Below, in pieces: positions 1-8,279 of a stretch of 21,475 nt of DNA. The notes under the pieces were generated by a model. It was not told where the DNA came from, searched no databases, and worked only from the letters and a program-made list of their open reading frames with translations. The stretch covers positions 1 to 21,475 of the forward strand of contig NZ_LGEA01000123.1 in NCBI RefSeq assembly GCF_001280065.1. The letters run 5' to 3'. Position numbers and translations under genes: made by a program. This DNA is from Streptomyces sp. NRRL B-1140 (GTDB lineage Bacteria > Actinomycetota > Actinomycetes > Streptomycetales > Streptomycetaceae). Position 1 is the stretch's first letter; each line of letters starts with the position of its first letter.

Positions 1-6
1 GCCCGG

Positions 7-762
7 ATGGCGGAGCTGGAGGAGGGACCCGAGCGGGAGGCCGTCCGGGACGAACTGGTCACCCTGTGGCTGCCCATGGCCCACCGGATCGCCGGCCGCT
101 TCCGCGACCGCGGAGAGTCGATCGAGGATCTGCGGCAGGTCGCCGCACTGGGCCTGGTGAAGGCCATCGACCGGTTCGACCCGAGCCGGGGTGCCTTCGA
201 AAGCTACGCCGTCCCGACCATCACCGGCGAGGTCAAGCGGCACTTCCGGGACCGCATGTGGGCCCTGCGGGTGCCCCGCCGTGTGCAGGAACTGCGCAAC
301 AAGGTGCGGGTGGCACGCCGTGAACTCACCCAGAATCCGGGCAGCCCCGAACCCTCCGTGGCGGACCTCGCCACCCACACCGGCCTCAGCGAGGAAGAGG
401 TCAACGCCGGGCTCGAGGCCCTGGACAGCTTCAGCACGCTGTCGCTGGACGCCGAACTCTCGGCCGACGACGACGGCTACAGCCTCGCCGACACCCTCGG
501 CGCGGCCGACTCGTCCTTCGACGTCGTCGTGGACCGCGAGTCCGCCAAGGAAGGCCTGCGCCGCCTGCCGGAACGCGAACGGGCCATCCTCTACATGCGC
601 TTCTTCGAGGACATGACCCAGAGCCGGATCGCCGACCATCTCGGCATCTCCCAGATGCACGTCTCCCGCCTCATCAGCCGCAGCTGCGCCCGGGTGCGCG
701 ACGAGGTCCTGGGGCAGCGGACGGGCAACCGGGGCACCGGCGGCCCCGCCACGACGGCCTGA
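7..762 (+). CDS. SigB/SigF-family RNA polymerase sigma factor (5' end may lie outside window)
   Basis: This is an alternative sigma factor of the SigB/SigF/SigG group (sigma-70 group 3), which directs RNA polymerase to stress or development promoters. Region 2 spans about residues 14-90, with the core-binding stretch EDLRQVAALGLVKAIDRFDP and the promoter-recognition end around RDRMWALRVPRR. Region 3 spans about 94-145. Region 4 spans about 178-235, with LPERERAILYMRF and the helix-turn-helix around residues 205-225 (QSRIADHLGISQMHVSRL). There is no region 1.1, as expected for this group. The frame stays open to base 1, so the true start may be upstream; relatives are often somewhat longer than 251 residues. 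A DUF5133 gene follows after 31 bases. No anti-sigma gene adjoins it, but an RsbW-type ATP-binding protein (13256-13690) and a STAS antagonist (12033-12434) are possible partners. Family certain; which member (sigM, sigB, sigF and so on) cannot be decided from sequence alone. Confidence 0.93.
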   Translation: MAELEEGPEREAVRDELVTLWLPMAHRIAGRFRDRGESIEDLRQVAALGLVKAIDRFDPSRGAFESYAVPTITGEVKRHFRDRMWALRVPRRVQELRNKVRVARRELTQNPGSPEPSVADLATHTGLSEEEVNAGLEALDSFSTLSLDAELSADDDGYSLADTLGAADSSFDVVVDRESAKEGLRRLPERERAILYMRFFEDMTQSRIADHLGISQMHVSRLISRSCARVRDEVLGQRTGNRGTGGPATTA

Positions 763-793
763 CCACCCGACATCACGAGGAGCGAAACCCACC

Positions 794-1057
794 ATGCTGA
801 GGCCCCACCCCGCCGTGCTGCGCCGGCTCGTCGACGAGTACGAGGCTCTGGCCGCCGCCGAAGCCACCGGCGGACCGGCGGAGCAGAACCCCCGGGTACG
901 CGACCTGGCGTACACGCTGTGCGTGTCCACCGGCACCCGGACCGTCGAGCGTGCCCTGGAGGCCGCACACCAGTGGCTCGCGAGCGCACCCGCACCGGTT
1001 CGCGAACCCGCCGCGCCGATGACCGGGCGGCGCATGCCGGTCACCGAGCCAGCCTGA
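794..1057 (+). CDS. DUF5133 domain protein
   Basis: Small protein of 87 residues beginning MLRPHPAVLRRLVDEYEALA, with a central RVRDLAYTLCVSTGTRTVERAL. This pattern matches what I recall of DUF5133, a Streptomyces family of unknown function. No membrane segment or signal peptide is visible; the tail is rich in Ala and Pro. The ATG is preceded by a purine-rich ribosome binding site (gaggagcg, about 776-783), 31 bases after the sigma factor stop, so the two genes are probably co-transcribed. A strong hairpin terminator follows at 1094-1142. DUF5133 genes often accompany stress regulators in streptomycetes (recollection), but no biochemical role can be read here. Confidence 0.75.
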   Translation: MLRPHPAVLRRLVDEYEALAAAEATGGPAEQNPRVRDLAYTLCVSTGTRTVERALEAAHQWLASAPAPVREPAAPMTGRRMPVTEPA

Positions 1058-1093
1058 TCCCGGCGCGCCACTGAGCGACGGGGAGGACGAGGC

Positions 1094-1142
1094 CGAACGA
1101 GGGCCCGGCCGACGGCGCAAGCCGCGGCCGGGCCCTCGTTCG
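1094..1142 (+). terminator. Strong intrinsic-type hairpin terminator
   Basis: An 18-bp perfect inverted repeat (1094-1111 with 1125-1142) continues inward past one unpaired A (1112) into four more pairs (1113-1116 with 1121-1124). It closes on a GCAA tetraloop of the GNRA type. The 22-bp stem lies 37 bases after the DUF5133 stop and has no T-run after it, which is common for Streptomyces terminators. It would end the sigma factor-DUF5133 transcript and insulate the DUF1206 gene. Confidence 0.85.
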
Positions 1143-1273
1143 TGCCCTGACATCGAGCGCAGTCGTGCCGCTGGGGAGTCAGAACCCGGACGGAAACCGG
1201 AATCCCCTGGTCCGGCGGTTGTGCAGGGTGTGTGAACGCCGACCCGGGGCATCCGGACTGCCGGGAGGTCTAC

Positions 1274-2110
1274 ATGAACACGAGTGCGATGGCACAGGGC
1301 GGTCGGATGCGGGCCCGGCGGATGGCGCGGGGTTCGGTGACCGAGGGGGCGGCACGGGCGGGTTTCGCCGCCCGGGGCGTGATCTATCTGCTCGTCGGGG
1401 CGCTGGCCCTGCAGATCGCCTTCGGCGACACCGGCCACCAGGCCGACCGCGGAGGAGCCCTGCAGGAACTCGCCCAGAAGCCGTTCGGAGCGGTACTGCT
1501 GTGGGCGCTGGGCATCGGTCTCGTCGGCATGGCCCTGTGGCGGCTGTCCGAGGCCCTCTTCGGCTCGACCGGCAAGGACGGCCGCAGCGCACGCAAGCGG
1601 CTCATGGCGGCGGCCCGGTTCGTCTTCTACGTCTTCGTCGCCTACTCGGTGCTGAACTTCGCGGTCAGCCGCCACCAGAGCGGCGGATCCAGCGACCGGC
1701 AGTCCCGGGACGCCACGGCCAAGGCGCTGGAGATACCCGGCGGCCAGTGGCTCGTCGGTGCGGCGGGGGTCGGCGTCGTCGTGGCCGGCGGCTGGATCGC
1801 GGTACGCGCGGTGATGCGCAAGTACCACGACAAGCTCCGGCTGGGGCAGATGAGCCACCGCACGCGGCAGCTGGTCGACGTCACGGGCGTGGCCGGCGGC
1901 GCGGCCCGGGGCCTGGTCTTCGCGGTGGCCGGGGTCTTCGCCGTCCGTGCGGCCATCGACTACGAACCCGACAAGGCCAAGGGCCTGGACGACACCCTGC
2001 GCACCTTCGCCGACACTCCGCTCGGCCCCTGGCTGCTGGCGTGCGTCGCGGCCGGGCTGGTGCTCTTCGGGGTGTTCTCCTTCGCCATGGCCCGGTGGCG
2101 TCGCGTCTGA
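1274..2110 (+). CDS. DUF1206 family integral membrane protein
   Basis: A 278-residue membrane protein built from three tandem copies of the DUF1206 unit, at about residues 28-96, 113-183 and 203-275. Each copy begins near a small, Gly/Ala-rich helix (ARAGFAARGVIYLLVGALAL; ARFVFYVFVAYSVLNFAV; GGAARGLVFAVAGVFAVRAA) and ends in a second hydrophobic helix, giving about six membrane segments. The basic N-terminus (RMRARRMARG) is probably cytoplasmic. Function is unknown; the family is widespread in actinomycetes. The ATG at 1274 is preferred over an in-frame GTG at 1232 because GGGAGGT sits at 1263-1269, five to six bases upstream. A small acidic protein gene follows after 22 bases. Confidence 0.85.
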   Translation: MNTSAMAQGGRMRARRMARGSVTEGAARAGFAARGVIYLLVGALALQIAFGDTGHQADRGGALQELAQKPFGAVLLWALGIGLVGMALWRLSEALFGSTGKDGRSARKRLMAAARFVFYVFVAYSVLNFAVSRHQSGGSSDRQSRDATAKALEIPGGQWLVGAAGVGVVVAGGWIAVRAVMRKYHDKLRLGQMSHRTRQLVDVTGVAGGAARGLVFAVAGVFAVRAAIDYEPDKAKGLDDTLRTFADTPLGPWLLACVAAGLVLFGVFSFAMARWRRV

Positions 2111-2132
2111 GCCGGGATTCGCGGGGAACACG

Positions 2133-2573
2133 ATGCCAATGAGCGATTCCGAGATTCCGCATGGCGATGGCCGGCCCGTGGACATGTACCTGGACCTCCT
2201 GCGCATCCGGATGGACACGGAGGACTACCGCCTCCTGATGCGCGCGGTGGAACCGGTCCTCGAGGCGATCGAAGAGGAACGCCTGTCCAGCCTCGACTTC
2301 GCGCTCGACTCCGGGGGCGACGACGAACTGCCCCAGGAGGTCCGTGACGAGGTGGCTCTCGTCATCGCCACCGCCGTCACCGGCCGCCTGGACAACGAAG
2401 TCGTCGAACTCGACATCGACGACACCGGCCCGGTCAGGATCGTCACGGACGCCACCACCGCGTCCGACCCGATCCGCCTCGGCGAGATAGCCGACTACAT
2501 CCGGGACCGGCACAAGCAGACCGAGGAGCTGCGGGGCATCGCCGAGGTGAGCGGGCTGCCCACGGACTTCTGA
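2133..2573 (+). CDS. Small acidic protein of unknown function
   Basis: A 146-residue protein rich in Asp and Glu, with no membrane segment, signal peptide or cysteine cluster. It begins MPMSDSEIPHGDGRP and contains an apparently helical part (about 18-55, DMYLDLLRIRMDTEDYRLLM) and a part that looks like beta strands (about 85-105, NEVVELDIDDTGPVRIVTD). I do not recognise the family. GGGGA at 2123-2127 lies five bases before the ATG at 2133; the ATG at 2139, two codons on, is an alternative. It lies 22 bases after the DUF1206 gene and is probably co-transcribed with it. The next gene (FUSC) is convergent. Coding is supported by strong third-position GC bias and this operon-like spacing. Confidence 0.75.
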   Translation: MPMSDSEIPHGDGRPVDMYLDLLRIRMDTEDYRLLMRAVEPVLEAIEEERLSSLDFALDSGGDDELPQEVRDEVALVIATAVTGRLDNEVVELDIDDTGPVRIVTDATTASDPIRLGEIADYIRDRHKQTEELRGIAEVSGLPTDF

Positions 2574-2588
2574 CCGGCAGTGGCTCGT

Positions 2589-2606
2589 GGCCCTTCCTCA
2601 TGGGCC
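2589..2606. terminator. Weak hairpin between convergent genes
   Basis: A 5-bp stem (ggccc 2589-2593 with gggcc 2602-2606, loop of 8) lies in the 63-base gap between the small acidic protein gene and the convergent FUSC gene. Its position suits a bidirectional terminator, but the stem is short and could occur by chance in GC-rich DNA. Confidence 0.3.
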
Positions 2607-2636
2607 CGGAGGGCTCTCACCGCACGCGGGGGACCC

Positions 2637-4880
2637 TCACCCCTTGGGCGCAGCCACCGGCACGTCCAGCGGCCGGGCCAGGCCCACCACGGCCTCGTCC
2701 AGCCGCTCCAGATGCCGCAGCACGCGATCGGTGATGCGGCCGTAGCGCGGCGTGCCGGCATCGGACCCCAGCAGGGACGCGATGCTCGGCCCGGTCTCGA
2801 CCCGCGCGCCCGCGTGCTCGTCGGCGACCCGGGCCGCGATCGCCCCGATGTTGCGCACGGTGCGCCCCGCGGCCCCGCGCAGCCGTGGGTCCGCCGCGAT
2901 CGAGGGATGCGTGGGCAGCAGCTCCGCGGTCGCCGCCAGAGTCCGCGCGTGGTACGCGCACGTCTCCAGCAGCGCCACCACGTAGCGGGCCGTGTTCCGC
3001 CGGGTCCGCAGCGGAGTGACCGGGTGGATCAGGGGCTGGGTGGCGGCCCGCAGATCGGCCAGTGCCTGGTCCAGATCGCGCGCCTTGTCGAGCAACTCGT
3101 CCGCGGGCCCGCCGCTGAGCTGCCCGACCGCGGCCTCCGTGACCTCGGCCAGCCGCTCCAGCACGGTGCCCAGCAGCTCGTTCGTACGGCGGTCCGTCTG
3201 CACCGGCAGCACCAGTGCCGCCGCGACCACCCCGCAGGCCGCGCCGAGGGCCGTCTCCTCGATGCGCAGTACGAGCACGTCGAGGCTGTAGGTGTGCAGC
3301 AGCGTGTAGAGCAGCCCCAGCATCGCTGTCACGAAGAACGACATCAGGGTGTACGACAAGGGCGCCGAGTAGAACATCGCGAAGATCAGCACCAGGACCA
3401 GGGCGAACGCCGTCCACGTGTGGTTGCCCACCAGCCCCGCCAGGACGATCCCGGCCACCACGCCGAACACCGTGCCGAGCAGCCGCCGGTACCCCTTGAC
3501 CAGGATCTCGCCCGTCGAGGCGGTGTTGAGGAAGACGATCCAGCACGTCAGCACCGCCCAGTACCAGCGCTGCGTCGACAGCAGTTCGCCGCCCACGATG
3601 GCCAGCGCGGACCCGACGGCGACCTGCACGGCCGCACGCGTGGTGGGCCGTCGCAACCCCGTCTGCTCCTCCTGCGCCGTCTCCTCGCCGCCGCCGTCGA
3701 TCGCCGCGTCCTCGGCGTCCAGCTCCTCGCGTGAGCGGGCCGTGGCGGGAGTGTCGTCCGACTCGTCCTGCGGGCCGTCCAGAGCGATCCGCAGTCCGAG
3801 CACCGCGCGGGCCGACTCGCCGATCCCGCGGAAGACGTCCTGGACGGCGGCCGAGGCGGGCGGCAGGTTCTCCTCGTCGCGGTAGCCGAGGAGCCGGTTG
3901 CGCACATGGGCCAGGCCGGTGCCCGTGTCGCCGCTGCCGGCCCGCAGCACCAGAGCGTGCAGTGCCCGCAGATCGCGGCGCAGGGTGGCGCCCGCCTCGT
4001 CCGGCATCTCCGGCCCGGTGAGCGACGGGGCGGGCGCGCCCGGCAGGTGCAGGGTCAGCGTGTCCGCCCGTTCGGCCGTACGGGCGGTCAGCAGCAGCAG
4101 GCCGAGCCGCTCCGCGGCGATCTCGGCGTCCGCGATCCTGCGCTGCACCAGCCGCGCCGCCGACTCGTCCGGGGTGCCCTCCTCCAGCCGTCCCTGGATC
4201 ATCATCGCCGTCTCGTGGAGACGGGCGGTCCCCTCGCGCACGGCCTCAAGGGCCTTGTCCATCTCGTCCGCGGAGGCGTCGAGGAGTTCCGTCTGCGCGG
4301 ACACCAGCTGGGCCAGCCGGGCGCGGAAGGCCAGACGCAGCCGCAGCAGCACACCCGTGGGCGTCGCGGGCACGATCGCGAAGCGCATCAGCGCACTGGA
4401 GCAGAACGCCAGCGCCATGGCACCGCACAGCGCCGGCAGCGTGGCGACGGTGGCGCCGACGAACAGGGACAGGAAGTAGACCTGGAAACCGATCAGCCCG
4501 AGCGCGGTGCCCCGGTCGCCGAACCGGCGGCCATAGACAGCGCAGAAGATCAGAACGACGAAGAAGGCGTCACCAACGACGACCCGCGTGTTGAGGACCG
4601 CCCCCAGGGAGACCGAGGCCAGGGCCACCGGCAGTCCCAGTGCGAGCGTCACCGCCTGCGCACCGAGCTGATTCTCGCGGATGGCGAAGGTGGCGACCAT
4701 CGCCGCCATGGCCCCGGCCACCAGCAGGTGCACATCGGCCTGCAGCAGGGACAGCACGGCCACGGTGAGGGTGATCGCGCCGACCGTCCGCAACCCGGCG
4801 GTCAGACGCAGCAGTCCGGGGTCGGACGCCGCGATCCGGTCCCGCAGTCGTGCCCGTACCGCGCGTCCCGCTGCCCTCAC
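2637..4880 (-). CDS. FUSC family membrane protein (fusaric acid resistance/YccS-like)
   Basis: A 747-residue membrane protein of the FUSC superfamily, whose better-known members include the AaeB aromatic acid exporter and YccS. An N-terminal hydrophobic block (about residues 25-170) contains several membrane helices (GAITLTVAVLSLLQADVHLL, ALGLIGFQVYFLSLFVGATV). A long, mostly soluble, charged segment follows (about 175-385). A second block (about 390-525) includes the FUSC signature region with QRWYWAVLTCWIVFLNTAS and YRRLLGTVFGVVAGIVLAGL. A cytoplasmic helical C-terminus of about 220 residues completes it. The two-block plan is normal for the family. Translation appears to start at a GTG with purine-rich sequence about 12-19 bases upstream, which is not ideal. 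It lies 83 bases downstream of the NADH dehydrogenase gene on the same strand, so they could share a transcript. The substrate cannot be predicted. Confidence 0.88.
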   Translation of the reverse strand: MRAAGRAVRARLRDRIAASDPGLLRLTAGLRTVGAITLTVAVLSLLQADVHLLVAGAMAAMVATFAIRENQLGAQAVTLALGLPVALASVSLGAVLNTRVVVGDAFFVVLIFCAVYGRRFGDRGTALGLIGFQVYFLSLFVGATVATLPALCGAMALAFCSSALMRFAIVPATPTGVLLRLRLAFRARLAQLVSAQTELLDASADEMDKALEAVREGTARLHETAMMIQGRLEEGTPDESAARLVQRRIADAEIAAERLGLLLLTARTAERADTLTLHLPGAPAPSLTGPEMPDEAGATLRRDLRALHALVLRAGSGDTGTGLAHVRNRLLGYRDEENLPPASAAVQDVFRGIGESARAVLGLRIALDGPQDESDDTPATARSREELDAEDAAIDGGGEETAQEEQTGLRRPTTRAAVQVAVGSALAIVGGELLSTQRWYWAVLTCWIVFLNTASTGEILVKGYRRLLGTVFGVVAGIVLAGLVGNHTWTAFALVLVLIFAMFYSAPLSYTLMSFFVTAMLGLLYTLLHTYSLDVLVLRIEETALGAACGVVAAALVLPVQTDRRTNELLGTVLERLAEVTEAAVGQLSGGPADELLDKARDLDQALADLRAATQPLIHPVTPLRTRRNTARYVVALLETCAYHARTLAATAELLPTHPSIAADPRLRGAAGRTVRNIGAIAARVADEHAGARVETGPSIASLLGSDAGTPRYGRITDRVLRHLERLDEAVVGLARPLDVPVAAPKG

Positions 4881-4963
4881 GCCGCCGCACTCTCTCCCTG
4901 CTCACACCAAGATCCGTATCTCAGCATGACATGCCGCGAGCACAAGCTCCCGTCCGGGCCTTC

Positions 4964-6334
4964 CTACTCCGCCCCGCCGGACCCCCCGGCCTGCGCCCGC
5001 ACCTGCTCCGGCGTCAGATAGGCGTCGGTGTACTCGAAGTCCTTCAGCCGCGCGGCCTTGCGAGCCTGGAACCCCGTCCGCACGAAGTCGTCACCGGCGA
5101 CCGCGTTGAGCAGCCAGTTCGTCATCACCCGCGTCTTGGCCACATTGGTGCGCAGCGCCGACCAGTGGTAGCCGCGGGCCACGGCCTGGGCGGGCAGCCC
5201 GCGCAGTTCGATGCCCAGCGGCTTGGACACCGCGTCCGTGCCGCCGAGGTCCACGACGAGCCCGAGATCCTTGTGCACGTACGGCTTCAGCGCCTGGCCC
5301 CGCAGCGACGCGATGACGTTCTCGGCGACGTGCCTGCCCTGACGCAGGGCGTGCTGCGCGGTGGGCGGGCACATGGCCCCGTCGCCCTTGGCCAGGTCGG
5401 GCACGGCGGCCGAGTCGCCGAGCGCGAACACCCCGTCGTCGCCCGGCAGGTTCATCTCCGGGGCGACCGCGAGCCGGCCCTTGACGGTCTCCGCGCCCAG
5501 CGTGGCGATGAGCGGGCTGGCGACGACCCCGGCGGTCCAGATGAGCGTGCGGGTCGGGATCACCCGTCCGTCGGTGAAGGTGACCTCCTCGGGACCGGCC
5601 TTGGCGATGGAGGTGCCCAGGGAGATCTCGATCCCCCGCCGGCGCAGGATCTCCTGTGCGCTGCTGCCGAGCTTGTCGCCCAGCTCCGGCATCAGCTTCG
5701 GCGCGATGTCGATCAGGTGCCACTTGATCAGACCCGGGTCCAGCCGGGGGTAGCGCTTGACCGCCGCGTGCGTCAGCCGCTGCAGGCACGCCGCCGTCTC
5801 GGTGCCCGCGTAGCCGCCGCCGACCACCACGAACTGCAGCCGCGACGCCCGCTCGGCGGGGTCCTGGCTCGCGTCGGCCAAATCCAGCTGCGAGATGACG
5901 TGGTCGCGGATGTACGCGGCCTCCGCGAGCGTCTTCATCCCGAACGCGTGGTCCGTCAGCCCCGGGATGTCGAAGGTCCGGGTGATGCTGCCGGGGGCCA
6001 GCACGATGTAGTCGTACGGCTCGTTGACGATCTCGTCGGTGATGGTGCGGATGACGCAGACCTTGGACTTCAGGTCCACGCCGATGGCGCCGCCCGGAAT
6101 GATGCGCGTGCGGTACTTCTTGCTGCGGCGCAGGGAGACGGCGATCGACTGCGGCGTCAGCACGCCGGAGGCGACCTGGGGGAGCAGCGGCAGGTAGAGC
6201 TGGTAGGCGAACGGCGTCACCAGCGTGACGTCCGCCTCGTCCGGGGAGAGTTTCCGTTCCAGACGGCGGACGCACTCCACGCCGGCGAAGCCTGCGCCAA
6301 CCACCAGGATCCTGGGTCGTGTCACGGTGTTCAT
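4964..6334 (-). CDS. ndh: Type II NADH dehydrogenase-like FAD-dependent oxidoreductase
   Basis: A 456-residue flavoprotein of the NDH-2 group, which passes electrons from NADH to menaquinone at the inner face of the membrane without pumping protons. Residues 8-20 hold the FAD-binding Rossmann motif (ILVVGAGFAGVE). Residues 168-180 hold the NADH-binding motif (FVVVGGGYAGTET). Residues 303-310 hold the second FAD motif (FALGDSAA), and AQHALRQG (326-333) corresponds to the quinone-site motif of NDH-2. Length and motif order are typical. The C-terminal region has only modest hydrophobicity, so membrane attachment is probably peripheral. AGAAAGGG lies directly before the ATG. The upstream phosphatase gene is on the same strand but 217 bases away, so a separate promoter is likely. 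Some relatives act on other quinones or carotenoids, so substrate assignment is by family. Confidence 0.9.
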   Translation of the reverse strand: MNTVTRPRILVVGAGFAGVECVRRLERKLSPDEADVTLVTPFAYQLYLPLLPQVASGVLTPQSIAVSLRRSKKYRTRIIPGGAIGVDLKSKVCVIRTITDEIVNEPYDYIVLAPGSITRTFDIPGLTDHAFGMKTLAEAAYIRDHVISQLDLADASQDPAERASRLQFVVVGGGYAGTETAACLQRLTHAAVKRYPRLDPGLIKWHLIDIAPKLMPELGDKLGSSAQEILRRRGIEISLGTSIAKAGPEEVTFTDGRVIPTRTLIWTAGVVASPLIATLGAETVKGRLAVAPEMNLPGDDGVFALGDSAAVPDLAKGDGAMCPPTAQHALRQGRHVAENVIASLRGQALKPYVHKDLGLVVDLGGTDAVSKPLGIELRGLPAQAVARGYHWSALRTNVAKTRVMTNWLLNAVAGDDFVRTGFQARKAARLKDFEYTDAYLTPEQVRAQAGGSGGAE

Positions 6335-6551
6335 CCCTTTCTGCGGCTCCAGGCGGTCTGCCTCGAACGCCTTCCGACTGCCCCTGGATCGCTGGTTCGC
6401 ACCCTTTCGATCCCACCGTGTCTCCGGCCGGCACGCCAGCCGGACGCAGCAGGCAGACGAACGCGTCGATCACCACCATGCCCGCACCCTGGCCGAAAAG
6501 CACCAGGCGGGAGTGAAGAACGCGTGCACACCCGGACGGCCGGACCCGTCG

Positions 6552-8279
6552 TCAGGAGTCCCCGCGACCTTGGACATGACACAGCAACAGGCACACGTCG
6601 TCGTCCCGCTCGGAATCGCTCAGCAGCGGATGCAGCAGCCGGTCCGCCGAACCCTCCAGATCCGCGTCCAGTTCCGCGGACCGGAACCCGCCGAGCGCCG
6701 TGGCCAGCCGCTCGATCCCGGGGTCTATGCCCTGGGCACGCCGCTCCACCAGCCCGTCCGTGTACAGCGCGAGGGTCGAGCCGGGTTCCAGGTCCTCCGT
6801 GTGGTCGGCGATCTCCTGGGTGAGCGGGATGCCGAGCATCGCACCGGGTTTGGCGTCGAGGGTGCGCACGGTGCCGTCGGGCAGACGCAGCACCGGCGGG
6901 GGATGCCCTGCCGCGGCCCAGGTGAGTGTGGGCTCGTCCGGGTGGAACCGGGCGATGACGGCGGTGGCGTACAGATCCGGCTGGAGATGGTGCAGGAACC
7001 GGTGCAGGCGGGTCAGCAGCCTGCCGGGGCTGTCGCCGTCGACGGCGTACGCCCGCAGCGCGGTGCGCAGCTGGCTCATCATGACCGCCGCGTGCAGACC
7101 GTGTCCGGTCACGTCGCCGATGACGGTGATGAGACCGCCGTCCCGCTGAGGGAACGCGTCGTACCAGTCGCCGCCGATGTTCAGACCGTGGGTGGCCGGA
7201 AGATACCGTGCCGCCAGGCTCAGACCCGGCGTGGCCGGCAGATCCGTCAGCAGGGCACGCTGCAGCGTCTCGGCGATGTCGCGGTTGTGCTCGAAGCGCC
7301 GGGCGTTGTCGATCGCGATGCTGGCTCGCCGGGTGAGCTCGATCAGCATCACCGCGTCGTCCGGATCCCAGCGTTCGCCGGGCGGCGAGAGCGTCAGGAT
7401 CCCCAGCGGAGCCCGCCGCGTCGGCAGCGGCACGCACAGCAGCGGCCGTCCGGGATCCAGGGCCGAGGGCGGCTGGTCCTCCACGCCGGGCAGGTTGCCG
7501 GGATGGTCGGCGGCGTACTGGGGCCGCCCGGTACGAGCCGCTACGACCGCGGCGGCCGGATGCGGCGCCGACCGGTGCTTGTCCTCCTCGTGGTCGAACA
7601 GCCAGACGTCGACGCTGCTCGCGTACTCGGGCACCAGCAGGTCCGGCAGCCGGCGCACGATCTCCTCGTGGTTGAGCGACGCCGTCAGCACCGCGCTCGC
7701 GTCCGCGAGGAACGTCAGCCGGCGCCGGGCGCTCTCCGCCTCGTTGCGGGCGCTGCGCTCGGCGGCGAAGGCCTCGCGCTGGGCCCGCCCGGCCGCGTCC
7801 AGCTCGGCGTGCAGGGCCAGGACGCCCTGGTTGGTCTGGTGCAGCTCCTCGCGGTGGAAGAGGACCAGGTCCTCCTGCTCGGTGAGTTTGTCGAGCACCA
7901 CGGCCGTGTCCTCGTCGGCGCCGAGCAGGGCCTCCGACAGGGCGGCCGGGTCGTCGGGGACGGTGCCGTCCTCGGTGGCCTCGGCCGACTCGGGGCAGGG
8001 GACCGTGACCTCCCAGAGCGGCTCCCCGGCGGCGCACGCCTCCGGCGACGGAGTCACCACGACGTGCAGCAGGCCCTCCTGGGCGGGGGAGCCCGCCAGG
8101 TCCATCGTGAGCTGCCAGGTTCCGCCCTTGGTGAGGCACTGCCGCAGGTGGGCGCTGAGATCGGCGGCGAGCCGGGTCCGTTCGACGGTGGGCACACCGT
8201 ACGCGGCGGCCAGACGCGCGAGCGAGATGCGGGCGCGGGCCGCGTCGGTGACGGTGGTGATCTGCCAAGTGCGCATCAT
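6552..8279 (-). CDS. RsbU-like phosphatase: pseudo-HATPase, coiled coil, GAF and PP2C (SpoIIE) domains
   Basis: A 575-residue PP2C-type serine phosphatase, expected to dephosphorylate a STAS antagonist. Residues 1-75 follow the same pattern as the N-terminus of RsbT encoded in this operon (ARISLARLAAAYGVPTVERT), but the N-box Glu and Asn are lost and no DxGxG loop follows. This looks like a degenerate HATPase. Residues 125-195 are strongly helical and charged, probably a coiled coil. Residues 195-325 are a GAF-like sensor domain (LCVPLPTRRAPLGILTL). Residues 335-570 are the SpoIIE phosphatase domain, with metal-binding acidic residues at GGDWYD (D371), GDVTGHG (D389), YTDGL (D508) and DDDV (560-562), so it should be active. 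Its ATG overlaps the upstream stop by four bases (ATGA), so it is the last gene of the rsbRST operon. In B. subtilis the equivalent RsbU is activated by RsbT. Confidence 0.9.
   Translation of the reverse strand: MMRTWQITTVTDAARARISLARLAAAYGVPTVERTRLAADLSAHLRQCLTKGGTWQLTMDLAGSPAQEGLLHVVVTPSPEACAAGEPLWEVTVPCPESAEATEDGTVPDDPAALSEALLGADEDTAVVLDKLTEQEDLVLFHREELHQTNQGVLALHAELDAAGRAQREAFAAERSARNEAESARRRLTFLADASAVLTASLNHEEIVRRLPDLLVPEYASSVDVWLFDHEEDKHRSAPHPAAAVVAARTGRPQYAADHPGNLPGVEDQPPSALDPGRPLLCVPLPTRRAPLGILTLSPPGERWDPDDAVMLIELTRRASIAIDNARRFEHNRDIAETLQRALLTDLPATPGLSLAARYLPATHGLNIGGDWYDAFPQRDGGLITVIGDVTGHGLHAAVMMSQLRTALRAYAVDGDSPGRLLTRLHRFLHHLQPDLYATAVIARFHPDEPTLTWAAAGHPPPVLRLPDGTVRTLDAKPGAMLGIPLTQEIADHTEDLEPGSTLALYTDGLVERRAQGIDPGIERLATALGGFRSAELDADLEGSADRLLHPLLSDSERDDDVCLLLCHVQGRGDS

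Noticed and set aside
1226..1231. GGGTGT as a SigB-type -10 for the DUF1206 gene
   Set aside because: No GNNT element lies 14-16 bases upstream and the hexamer departs from GGGTAC/T at a core base.
6395..6450. GC-rich inverted repeat (ccggc/gccgg) between the phosphatase and NADH dehydrogenase genes as a terminator
   Set aside because: The stem is only five pairs and such pairs are expected by chance at this GC content. No downstream feature supports it.
4850..6823. Plus-strand open frame of 657 codons opposite the NADH dehydrogenase
   Set aside because: It is an antisense shadow of a well-supported flavoprotein; no motif is present.
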